This document shows, piece by piece, positions 1-5,793 of a stretch of 5,793 bases of DNA; position 1 is the stretch's first letter; every line of letters starts with the position of its first letter. The notes under the pieces were generated by a model. That model was not told where the DNA came from, searched no databases, and saw nothing but the letters and a program-made list of their open reading frames with translations. The stretch covers positions 1-5,793 of the forward strand of contig JAGYOV010000068.1 in assembly GCA_018399375.1 (NCBI GenBank), given 5' to 3'. A program made the position numbers and the translations under genes. This DNA is from Dehalococcoidia bacterium (GTDB taxonomy: Bacteria > Chloroflexota > Dehalococcoidia > GIF9 > AB-539-J10).

Positions 1-915
1 CCAGGGGATCCCACGGGCGTTGGCCAAATCCGTTAAGCTGGCTAATCTCTCGACCACGATAGTCGACAAGAAGCTATTTCTCGCTTCTCGAGAGACAATT
101 GAAGTGGCTTCTTGCCAGAGGGCCCGTCCGCCGAGAAAACCCGAGGCCCCAGCATGGCAGGCTACTTCAACTTGCTGGCAGAATATATCGTAGTCTACCC
201 CTGCGCTAAGGATGACCCAGGGAACTCTGCTGGCCTCGTTAAGCTTATAACAGAGATCTCCCCATCTATCCTTATCGCTCTGGTACTCCGGGTCAGCAGG
301 AAACTCAGCCTTGAGTATATCTATAGGCAGGGAAGTAATTTGTTTCGCCGTCTCTATAACTATCTCCGGCTTCATCGCAGCGAATTCTTCTCTACCTTCA
401 TTTACGCGATAGCTAACTGGCTCCACCACAAGTGGAATGTCCTCAGCAAGACAATCATCAGCCAATTTACTTACTAAATCCAATTGCCGCGAAGCAACGC
501 TTGTATCAGGGCGATAATAGAGCAATAGCTTAGCCGCCGACGCCCCCATTCTCTTTACCTTACGAACATCCCAATCGGGCACCAGAGTTGTAATTCTTTC
601 TCCACTACTTCCGGAGTAGCCACTTTCCTCCAAGCTTACAAGCAAACCCGTGTTCTTGGATAAAGCTCCAGTTGTTATCGCTTGAGCAGCCCCATAAATG
701 GGATCGAGTAATATGGCACTGGCATGCGAATCTAAAATCCGACACAAGTCCAACTTAAAATCAACCATCGTTTGATAACTGACTTCCCGTAGACTATCCC
801 CGGACAGCATCTTCTTCAGAGATCCTCTATGATCAAGGGCACACATGGTCATGATCCCGTTATCATTTGCCAGTTGCTGTAGTCCTCTTAACTTCCCTAC
901 GGTTAATTTATTCAT
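1..915 (-). CDS. lacD: LacD-family class I aldolase (tagatose/fructose 1,6-bisphosphate aldolase-like), 3' end cut by window edge
   Basis: The frame is open from ATG at 913-915 to position 1, giving 305 codons with no stop, so the C-terminus lies outside the window. LacD proteins have about 325 residues and YihT-type relatives about 290, so most of the protein is here. It looks like a TIM-barrel aldolase of the LacD/DeoC group. Visible motifs are ALDHRGSLK (26-34), matching the LacD DQRGALK strand; AAKLLLYYRP (127-136); VVEP (163-166); DILKAEFP (199-206), whose Lys202 is the expected Schiff-base lysine; and GFLGGRALW (259-267), the phosphate-side loop near the C-terminus. The family cleaves ketose 1,6-bisphosphates to dihydroxyacetone phosphate and glyceraldehyde 3-phosphate. 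The gene starts 2 nt after the pfkA stop with only a weak purine-rich stretch upstream, so translation is probably coupled to pfkA. That neighbour suggests fructose 1,6-bisphosphate as the natural substrate (inference). A sulfofructose-phosphate aldolase (YihT/SqiA) is a less likely alternative. Confidence 0.85.
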   Translation of the reverse strand, partial: MNKLTVGKLRGLQQLANDNGIMTMCALDHRGSLKKMLSGDSLREVSYQTMVDFKLDLCRILDSHASAILLDPIYGAAQAITTGALSKNTGLLVSLEESGYSGSSGERITTLVPDWDVRKVKRMGASAAKLLLYYRPDTSVASRQLDLVSKLADDCLAEDIPLVVEPVSYRVNEGREEFAAMKPEIVIETAKQITSLPIDILKAEFPADPEYQSDKDRWGDLCYKLNEASRVPWVILSAGVDYDIFCQQVEVACHAGASGFLGGRALWQEATSIVSREARNSFLSTIVVERLASLTDLANARGIPW

Positions 916-917
916 AT

Positions 918-1889
918 CTATACCGCCAGCACCTTTATTAGCTTCAGCAAGTTGCTATCCAGCTCCTTTTGCTTCTCCCATGTCTCTCGCAAAGGAGTTA
1001 ATCTTATCGCCCCATTTATTTCTCCCACCATATACTCTGTCTCTCCCGCAACCAGAGCATCCACTGCTGCGCTCCCCAATTTGCCAGCTAGAATTCTATC
1101 TCTGGCTGTGGGCATCCCGCCTCTCTGTACATGCCCCAAAACGCAAACCCTGTAGTTAAGTCTCAATCTTTCCCAGACCTGCTGGGCGATGGGGAATACT
1201 CCTCCAGCGTCATCTCCCTCAGCCACTACTACGATATGGGATTTCTTGCCCCTCTTGAGACTATTACGTATGTCGCAAGCAAGTTCATCTATCCTGGTCT
1301 CAATTTCCGGTATAAGGATGTTTTCAGCTCCGGCTGCAATCCCTACATCCAGTGCTATAAAGCCCCTCTTCCTGCCCATAACCTCAACGAAGAATGTGCG
1401 CCCTGACGCCCCGGCAGTATCCCTGATTTTGTCAATGGCATCCAGAGCAGTATTCAATGCGGTATCAAAGCCAATGCTGTAATCAGTGCCATAAATGTCG
1501 TTATCAATGCTACCCGGTATACCGACTATCTTTACATCTCTTCCCTGCTGAGCCAAGGCCGTACCCCCTCGGAAGGTGCCGTCACCTCCTATGAGGATCA
1601 ACCCACCAATGTTTCTTTGCCGCAGAACTTGAATTGCTTTCTCAATACCTGCAGATGTTTTCATCTCATCACAGCGGCTGGTCCCCAGAAAAGTACCACC
1701 CCTCTGCAGAATATTGGCTACTGACCTGGGAGACAGTTTTACGAAGTCATTTTCAAGCAGGCCCTTATAGCCATCACGGACTCCTTCCACTCCTACCTTA
1801 TATCTGGCTGCGCTACGAACAACTGCCCTTATACAGGCATTCATTCCAGGAGCATCTCCTCCACTGGTTAAAACAGCGAACTTCTCCAT
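918..1889 (-). CDS. pfkA: ATP-dependent 6-phosphofructokinase (PfkA family)
   Basis: Cytoplasmic glycolytic enzyme that phosphorylates fructose 6-phosphate to fructose 1,6-bisphosphate. It has 323 residues against about 320 for bacterial PfkA, and it aligns with the E. coli enzyme along its whole length. ATP site: LTSGGDAPGMN (7-17), Arg72, and GGDGTF (101-106). Gly104 after Asp103, together with PGSIDND (125-131), marks the ATP-using rather than the pyrophosphate-using type. Asp129 is the expected catalytic base. Sugar-phosphate contacts: Arg164, MGR (171-173), Glu224, Arg247 and His253-Arg256 in GHVQRGG; the PFK signature is complete through Asp264-Arg265. Arg21 and Arg25, which bind the ADP/PEP effector in E. 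coli, are kept, whereas E. coli Arg54 is Pro here with Arg beside it, so allostery may differ. An in-frame TAA four codons upstream leaves this ATG as the first possible start. No Shine-Dalgarno is present. The gene is the first of a two-gene unit with the aldolase. Confidence 0.97.
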   Translation of the reverse strand: MEKFAVLTSGGDAPGMNACIRAVVRSAARYKVGVEGVRDGYKGLLENDFVKLSPRSVANILQRGGTFLGTSRCDEMKTSAGIEKAIQVLRQRNIGGLILIGGDGTFRGGTALAQQGRDVKIVGIPGSIDNDIYGTDYSIGFDTALNTALDAIDKIRDTAGASGRTFFVEVMGRKRGFIALDVGIAAGAENILIPEIETRIDELACDIRNSLKRGKKSHIVVVAEGDDAGGVFPIAQQVWERLRLNYRVCVLGHVQRGGMPTARDRILAGKLGSAAVDALVAGETEYMVGEINGAIRLTPLRETWEKQKELDSNLLKLIKVLAV

Positions 1890-1897
1890 AGCTTTTG

Positions 1898-1906
1898 ATT
1901 ATAACA
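1898..1906 (-). promoter_or_regulatory. Extended -10 promoter element of pfkA, probably giving a leaderless mRNA
   Basis: On the minus strand the sequence is TGTTATAAT: a perfect TATAAT with the upstream TGn extension. Only 8 nt separate it from the pfkA ATG, so transcription would begin at or within about two bases of the start codon. No good -35 hexamer is found at 16-18 nt spacing, which the extended -10 could compensate for. The same decamer, with one base changed, precedes the TGS-domain gene. Confidence 0.65.
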
Positions 1907-2032
1907 CATATCCGTAAGCGCTCATCACACAACTTATAATTCCTGAGATGTGCTGCGTCCAATATGCCAAGCACTATATTTACAAGTAGCCCTCTTAGAC
2001 AAGGCCTACTCGAAATTACAAGAGAGACTGCT

Positions 2033-2056
2033 AAAAATCATCCTTCAGAAAAGATG
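2033..2056 (-). terminator. Weak rho-independent terminator candidate after the TGS-domain gene
   Basis: Read on the minus strand, CATCTTT (2056-2050), loop TCTG, and AAGGATG (2045-2039) form a 7-bp stem with one G-U pair, followed by ATTTTT. The stem is short and poor in GC, and it overlaps the stop codon of the gene, so termination would be partial at best. A second, imperfect hairpin lies downstream at 1985-2010 and has no T-run. The remaining sequence up to the pfkA promoter shows nothing else. Confidence 0.4.
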
Positions 2057-2815
2057 GAATTCTACTACATCCTTGTCCTGAAGCACGTGCTTCTTCCCTG
2101 CTCTTTGCCCCGCGCATCTATCTGGATTCCAGATGATAGCATAGTTCAGCCTGGGACAGAGATCCCTTTTGTGCATACTCTGGAACAATTCTTTGACCGT
2201 GGTGCCTTTTCTTAACATTAAAGGCTTATCTTGAGCAACATCACTGCTCATATCTTTAAGATAGATGCGGATCACTCCCACCAACTCATATATTACCTTC
2301 TTGAGATCTGCCATCCCTCTACCTTCCCGAGCTGAAATGGCAATCATGGGGAAATGCATAGCGTACTGTGAGTGCAAAATATACCAGTTATTGTTTGCTC
2401 CTGCCACATCATCTTTATTCCCCACAATGAGTATACTTTGTGAGCGCTGACCAAAAGCTATTTCTCCAAAAGCTCTAGCCTTCGGCTCCACTCCACATCC
2501 CACAAGCCCCTGAAGAGAACTCCTCACCTGGCTCAACGGCTCCCGAGAGAGATCTATTATAATGATAACCAGATCAGCACATGCCCTTGTATCCTTCAAT
2601 AAGAGCCCTCTATCTTCACCTTCTGCCACCGGCGCCTTGATCATTCTTATTTGGATATCCTCGAATCTCATTATACGGAATGGTGAACCTCTGGCAGGGG
2701 AGATAGAAATACCCTCCACCACGGTAGATTCAGTCAACGAATTCAGGACGTGCTCTTTACCTGCCCCTGGCAAGCCAGTGATTATTACCTGACTAACATC
2801 TCTTGCTTCCTGCAT
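2045..2815 (-). CDS. Obg/DRG-like protein with degenerate G domain and C-terminal TGS domain
   Basis: The 256-residue protein has two parts. Residues about 8-180 resemble the G domain of DRG/Obg GTPases: a P-loop-like GLPGAGKE (14-21), a hydrophobic strand ending in DLS (82-90), NKDD (133-136, fitting NKxD), and SAREG (161-165, the G5 position). Residues about 182-256 are a TGS domain of the DRG type, with LRKGTTVKEL (201-210), AIIWN (226-230), GQRAGKKHVLQD (236-247) and DVVEFHLF at the end. DRG proteins are about 365 residues and carry an extra N-terminal helical region that is absent here. An in-frame TAG four codons before the ATG rules out a longer start. The Mg-binding Ser/Thr after the P-loop Lys is Glu21, and where DxPG is expected the sequence reads KAPVAEG (60-66), so GTP hydrolysis is doubtful. 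A role near ribosomes or RNA is only inferred from the domain. No signal peptide or membrane segment is seen. Confidence 0.85.
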   Translation of the reverse strand: MQEARDVSQVIITGLPGAGKEHVLNSLTESTVVEGISISPARGSPFRIMRFEDIQIRMIKAPVAEGEDRGLLLKDTRACADLVIIIIDLSREPLSQVRSSLQGLVGCGVEPKARAFGEIAFGQRSQSILIVGNKDDVAGANNNWYILHSQYAMHFPMIAISAREGRGMADLKKVIYELVGVIRIYLKDMSSDVAQDKPLMLRKGTTVKELFQSMHKRDLCPRLNYAIIWNPDRCAGQRAGKKHVLQDKDVVEFHLF

Positions 2816-2821
2816 GGTCCT

Positions 2822-2830
2822 ATTCTAACA
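2822..2830 (-). promoter_or_regulatory. Extended -10 promoter element of the TGS-domain gene, probably giving a leaderless mRNA
   Basis: The minus strand reads TGTTAGAAT, an extended -10 with one mismatch to TATAAT, ending 6 nt before the ATG. The predicted first transcribed base therefore falls on or next to the start codon. AGGA lies only 2 nt from the ATG, too close for a normal ribosome binding site. No convincing -35 hexamer is visible; that region sits next to the tail of the upstream terminator, which implies an independent transcription unit. Confidence 0.6.
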
Positions 2831-2853
2831 CCATCTCCGAGGCAGTTGACCTC

Positions 2854-2897
2854 AAAAGACAAAAACATCTCCCGCACTCACGTAGCGCGGGAGATGT
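2854..2897 (-). terminator. Rho-independent terminator of the hyuAB operon
   Basis: ACATCTCCCGC (2897-2887 on the minus strand) pairs perfectly with GCGGGAGATGT (2875-2865). This gives an 11-bp GC-rich stem with an 11-nt loop, followed on the minus strand by TTTTTGTCTTTT (2865-2854). It lies 36 nt after the hyuB stop. Read on the plus strand the stem has no following T-run, so it works only for the minus strand. Confidence 0.92.
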
Positions 2898-2933
2898 GAA
2901 TATCCGCCACACTTATACCAGAGTAAAGCCGTA

Positions 2934-4658
2934 TCAGCTTTTCTTAAGTGAACTGCGCAACTTCTCAGTAGCCTCGAGATCGAGATTCATGGTCTTATCA
3001 TCAATAACGACTCCATAATCCTCTCTGGCCTTCTCAATACTTACATACTGATTGAAAACATCATGCTGCACCAGTTCTGGATCCCGCTCCAATGGATCTC
3101 CATACCCTCCCCCACCAGGAACATCGATGGTCACAACATCTCCTGGACCAAACTGAGTTAGCCCATAGGGGTTTCCATCAACCCCATTCACCAGAAAGTA
3201 AGCCTTCCTGCCCGGATAGCCTCCAAACAGTCCCTCCGGGGGATAGTGATACCTGCCTGCCTGTATCCCCAGGTTAACTGGCGGAAGAGGAGCATATTCG
3301 TCATCAGGAGTTTTAAATACAACTCGACGGCCAAGACCTCCCTTCATTCTACCCGCACCTCCCGAATCAGGTATAAGCTCCCTCCTTTCAACCAGCAGCG
3401 GGGTATCGCTTTCAAAGACCTCTACCGGTGTGTTAGCTCCGTTAGCGGGGAAGATAACAACGTAGTGCCCATCATTTTTGCTGCTGGCTCCCATGCCACC
3501 ACCCCTGATTATAACGCTGTGCCAGGGAGCACCATTATTGCGCCTGCCGTAGAAAACGTTCATCGTCGCTGGCGTACCACCACTGGCCGCTATAACCTTA
3601 TTGGGGACGGCCGATGCCATCGCCCGGTAGACTATCTCAGTCATGAAGTGCCCTATCTGCATTCGGGCAGCAACTGCCACAGGGAATTTGCAGTTAACAA
3701 CGGTACCTTCAGGAGCATTAAGCCTTATTGGTTCCGCTGCTCCATCGTTATTGGGGATATCCGGATCAAACATGCTCTTTAGAGCCATGAATACATAAGC
3801 ATAGGTGAAATTGTAGACCACGTTGCCTCCCCAGTTTACATGGGGGCTGGATCCGGCGAGGTCAACTACTATGTCGCTTCCCTTGATCTCTATAGACATC
3901 TTGATGACTACATCTTTTCCTGCTGAGACTTGCTCAATTATCGCTTCGCTCGTGTAAATACCATCAGGGACCTTAGCAATAGAACTCCGCATACTTTGCT
4001 CAGTGCGATCAATTACTTCATCAGCCAAATCATCCAGCGTATCCATGCCCGTATCATGCAACATCTCTCTTATCTTTTCCGCACATACATGGTTAGCAGC
4101 GATCTGTGAGCGGATATCGCCTATTACTTCCTCTGGGGTGCGCACATTCCAACGGATCATCTGAAAAATCGCTTCGTTCGGAACTCCATCATCATAAAGC
4201 TTTACCGGGGGAATAAACAATCCATCCTCAAAAACGTCGTGATTATCAGAGGAAACTCGTCCTCCTATGTCAGAATGATGGAAAACGCAGGCTGTAAATG
4301 CTTCCAGCCTTTCTTTATAGAATATCGGACTCATCACACATACATCGTTGAGGTGACCGGCGAGAAGCCACGGATCATTGCAAATAATAATATCGCCTGG
4401 CTTATAGCTTTCAATGGGAAATTTGCTGATCAGACTTCTTACTCCCAGCGCCATCGCTCCCGATTGCCCCGGCGTTGCCAGTGTCCCCTGGGCCAATTCT
4501 CTTCCCTTCCTATCGGTAAACATACACGTATAGTCATGAGCATCCCTCGTCAGACTGGAAAATGCCGTGCGAGCCACAGAAGCATCAGCTTCATCCACAA
4601 TGGAAATCAACCTGCGCCACAGTATTTCTAACGTTATAGGATCAAATTTCTGTGCCAT
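2934..4658 (-). CDS. hyuB: Hydantoinase B/oxoprolinase family subunit
   Basis: The 574-residue length is normal for HyuB. The family supplies the second subunit of ATP-dependent enzymes such as N-methylhydantoinase, 5-oxoprolinase, and acetone and acetophenone carboxylases. Visible family motifs are FDPITLEILWRRL at the N-terminus (5-17), NDPWLLAGHLNDV (94-106), FHHSDIGG (126-133), DIRSQIAAN (181-189), PDSGGAGRMKGGLG (430-443), and GPGDVVTIDVPGGGGYGDP (504-522) near the end. The His and Asp residues in GHLND and HHSD are candidate active-site or metal ligands (inference). The NDPW...GHL.D version is one I associate with a HyuB subgroup distinct from the NDPY...GTHLPD type, but it does not fix a substrate. 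The ATG is chosen because it opens the family alignment and has a strong Shine-Dalgarno. The gene is coupled to hyuA and is the last of its operon, with a terminator following. The protein is cytoplasmic, with no signal peptide. Confidence 0.93.
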   Translation of the reverse strand: MAQKFDPITLEILWRRLISIVDEADASVARTAFSSLTRDAHDYTCMFTDRKGRELAQGTLATPGQSGAMALGVRSLISKFPIESYKPGDIIICNDPWLLAGHLNDVCVMSPIFYKERLEAFTACVFHHSDIGGRVSSDNHDVFEDGLFIPPVKLYDDGVPNEAIFQMIRWNVRTPEEVIGDIRSQIAANHVCAEKIREMLHDTGMDTLDDLADEVIDRTEQSMRSSIAKVPDGIYTSEAIIEQVSAGKDVVIKMSIEIKGSDIVVDLAGSSPHVNWGGNVVYNFTYAYVFMALKSMFDPDIPNNDGAAEPIRLNAPEGTVVNCKFPVAVAARMQIGHFMTEIVYRAMASAVPNKVIAASGGTPATMNVFYGRRNNGAPWHSVIIRGGGMGASSKNDGHYVVIFPANGANTPVEVFESDTPLLVERRELIPDSGGAGRMKGGLGRRVVFKTPDDEYAPLPPVNLGIQAGRYHYPPEGLFGGYPGRKAYFLVNGVDGNPYGLTQFGPGDVVTIDVPGGGGYGDPLERDPELVQHDVFNQYVSIEKAREDYGVVIDDKTMNLDLEATEKLRSSLKKS

Positions 4659-4660
4659 GA

Positions 4661-5793
4661 TTATTCCTCCTTTTTCATGTTAATCCATACGAACCCATAC
4701 TCATCTATGCTAACAGAAGCATCCTCCCCCACAACTATCGTGGATTCCCTTTCCTCAATTATAGCTGGGCCATCGAACGCCTCTCCGGGAAAGAGCTTGT
4801 AGCGATCGTAAACCGTATATGGGATATAGTCTTTCACAATTGGAGAGTATGCCATGCGCTGACCTTTGATGGTATCCTGAATAGATCTCCCTCTTCCCTC
4901 TTCTATCTTGTGCAGTTGCAGAATACGCTCTGGCAAGCTAGCCCTTACTCTGAAGTTAATAAATTCTATCTCCGACTCGGGATACGTTCTACCATACAGA
5001 TTCTTGTAGGCCTCATCAAATTTACTGCGTATATCTTCTCTTCTAATTAGCGAGAAGTCACCTCTGGGGATAGCGATGTTGGTTTCTGATCCCTGCCCCA
5101 CGAAGCGCATATCAAGTGACCTCTCGAAGATGCTATCTTGTCCTCCCCCTGCCTTTTGGATGGTTTTATCGCCTTCTACTTCCAGTTCCTGGAAAAGCTT
5201 CTCAATCTCAGCTAAATCAGCATCTGAGAGGCTAACCTTGTGGCTTCTAACCAGGTCGAAGGCCCTGGGAGCAGTAAAGAAACCCAATGCAGACCCCACT
5301 CCGGCTATGGGAGGAATGAGTAGCCTGGGAGCTCCCAGTTTTTTGGTCAAGCCATAGGCGTGAACCGGTCCGGCGCCACCAAAAGCGGCAACCGTTACTA
5401 CTTTGGGATTGCCTCCCTTTTCAGCAATGTGGGTTTTGGCTGCTGCTGCCATCGTTTCATTGATTAAGTCATGAATCCCCCAGGCAGCCTGTGTCAGAGA
5501 TACTCCCAGAGGTTTGGCAATCTGCTCCTCAATCCCTTTAATGGCAGCCTCTCTATCAAGTTTCATTTCCCCACCAAGAAAGAAGTTTTCATCCAGATAA
5601 CCCAGCACCAAATCTCCATCTGTCACTCCTGGGCCTTTGCCTCCTTTAGCGTAACAGATGGGGCCTGGATCAGCGCCCGAGCTCTCAGGCCCAACCTGAA
5701 GAGTTCCCATTTTGCTCACCTTGGCGATACTACCACCCCCAGCTCCAATCTCCATTAAATCAACAACAGGGACCTGGATAGTCAGGCCACTGC
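4661..5793 (-). CDS. hyuA: Hydantoinase A/oxoprolinase family subunit, 5' end cut by window edge
   Basis: The window holds the C-terminal 376 codons. The frame stays open through an internal ATG (5753-5755) to the edge, and the twelve residues before that Met, SGLTIQVPVVDL, continue the family sequence, so the Met is not the start. HyuA proteins have about 650-720 residues, so roughly half is outside. The actin-like ATPase fold is seen in EIGAGGGSIA, GPESSGADPGPICY and VTDGDLVLG, followed by AAFGGAGPVHAYGL and the proline/glycine-rich IPPIAGVGSALGF segment. The C-terminal domain has LYGRTYPESEIEFINFRV and GPAIIEERESTIVV, typical of the family. This subunit is expected to activate its substrate with ATP and to work with HyuB encoded 2 nt downstream. 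The nature of the amide, lactam or ketone substrate is not readable here. The last codons (KKEE) double as the Shine-Dalgarno of hyuB. Confidence 0.95.
   Translation of the reverse strand, partial: SGLTIQVPVVDLMEIGAGGGSIAKVSKMGTLQVGPESSGADPGPICYAKGGKGPGVTDGDLVLGYLDENFFLGGEMKLDREAAIKGIEEQIAKPLGVSLTQAAWGIHDLINETMAAAAKTHIAEKGGNPKVVTVAAFGGAGPVHAYGLTKKLGAPRLLIPPIAGVGSALGFFTAPRAFDLVRSHKVSLSDADLAEIEKLFQELEVEGDKTIQKAGGGQDSIFERSLDMRFVGQGSETNIAIPRGDFSLIRREDIRSKFDEAYKNLYGRTYPESEIEFINFRVRASLPERILQLHKIEEGRGRSIQDTIKGQRMAYSPIVKDYIPYTVYDRYKLFPGEAFDGPAIIEERESTIVVGEDASVSIDEYGFVWINMKKEE
4665..4672 (-). promoter_or_regulatory. Strong Shine-Dalgarno of hyuB inside the hyuA 3' end
   Basis: AAGGAGGA on the minus strand is 6 nt from the hyuB ATG and overlaps the last sense codons of hyuA. 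This fixes the hyuB start and indicates translational coupling that keeps the two subunits in balance. It also shows that this genome uses canonical ribosome binding sites, which makes their absence at pfkA and the TGS gene meaningful. Confidence 0.9.

Noticed and set aside
86..93. Palindrome TCTCGAGA as an operator
   Set aside because: It is an isolated 8-bp palindrome inside the coding sequence of the aldolase, with no second copy or promoter beside it.
112..477. Plus-strand open frame of 121 codons near the left end
   Set aside because: It lies entirely antisense to the LacD-like aldolase frame, which is open over 305 codons with family motifs; its translation resembles no protein family I recognise and it has no ribosome binding site.
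918..1889. Pyrophosphate-dependent phosphofructokinase
   Set aside because: GGDG and PGSIDND carry glycine at both positions that decide phosphoryl donor use; the pyrophosphate type would be expected to show GGDD and a lysine in the second motif.
1985..2010. Imperfect inverted repeat AGTAGCCC/GGCCTACT between the TGS gene and pfkA, as terminator or operator
   Set aside because: The stem has an internal mismatch, no T-run follows on the minus strand, and 8-bp imperfect pairs are expected by chance in a 155-bp gap.
3246..3782. Plus-strand open frame of 178 codons
   Set aside because: It is antisense to hyuB in a region where the HyuB sequence is well conserved, so it is a shadow of that gene's codon use.
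4661..5755. HyuA as a complete 364-residue protein starting at the internal ATG
   Set aside because: Codons upstream of this Met encode PVVDL in the same frame and continue the conserved family motif to the window edge, so the gene is truncated by the window and not by nature.

Overview
All supported genes in this window lie on the minus strand, so the text follows them from high to low coordinates. There are five protein genes, two of them cut by the window edges, and almost every base is coding. The layout is bacterial: an ATP-type PfkA phosphofructokinase, a LacD-type class I aldolase, an obvious Shine-Dalgarno sequence, an intrinsic terminator and extended -10 boxes. A DRG-type TGS domain protein next to hydantoinase/oxoprolinase-family genes made me think of Chloroflexota (Dehalococcoidia-like), but that is a low-confidence guess from gene content alone.

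Region 1 (5793-2934): the 3' part of hyuA, then complete hyuB. They are separated by 2 nt, and the hyuB Shine-Dalgarno sequence lies inside the last hyuA codons. Together they encode the two subunits of a hydantoinase/oxoprolinase/acetone-carboxylase-family enzyme whose substrate cannot be read from sequence. A strong rho-independent terminator (2897-2854) closes this operon.

Region 2 (2815-2045): a 256-residue protein with a G domain resembling Obg/DRG GTPases and a C-terminal TGS domain. The G domain is degenerate: the P-loop Ser/Thr is Glu and the DxxG motif is missing, while NKxD is kept. A weak terminator-like hairpin overlaps its stop codon.

Region 3 (1889-1): pfkA followed after 2 nt by a LacD-family aldolase gene that is open to the window edge. 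This pair could carry out the two central steps of glycolysis, fructose 6-phosphate to fructose 1,6-bisphosphate to triose phosphates.

The most interesting regulatory signal is shared by the second and third units. Each start codon is preceded, at 6 or 8 nt, by an extended -10 box reading GTGTTA(G/T)AAT. An in-frame stop lies within or at the edge of the box, and there is no usable ribosome binding site. This predicts leaderless mRNAs for both genes, in contrast to hyuB with its strong Shine-Dalgarno sequence. I saw no tRNA, rRNA, CRISPR array, insertion sequence or phage-like genes, and no gene-free stretch longer than 300 bases.
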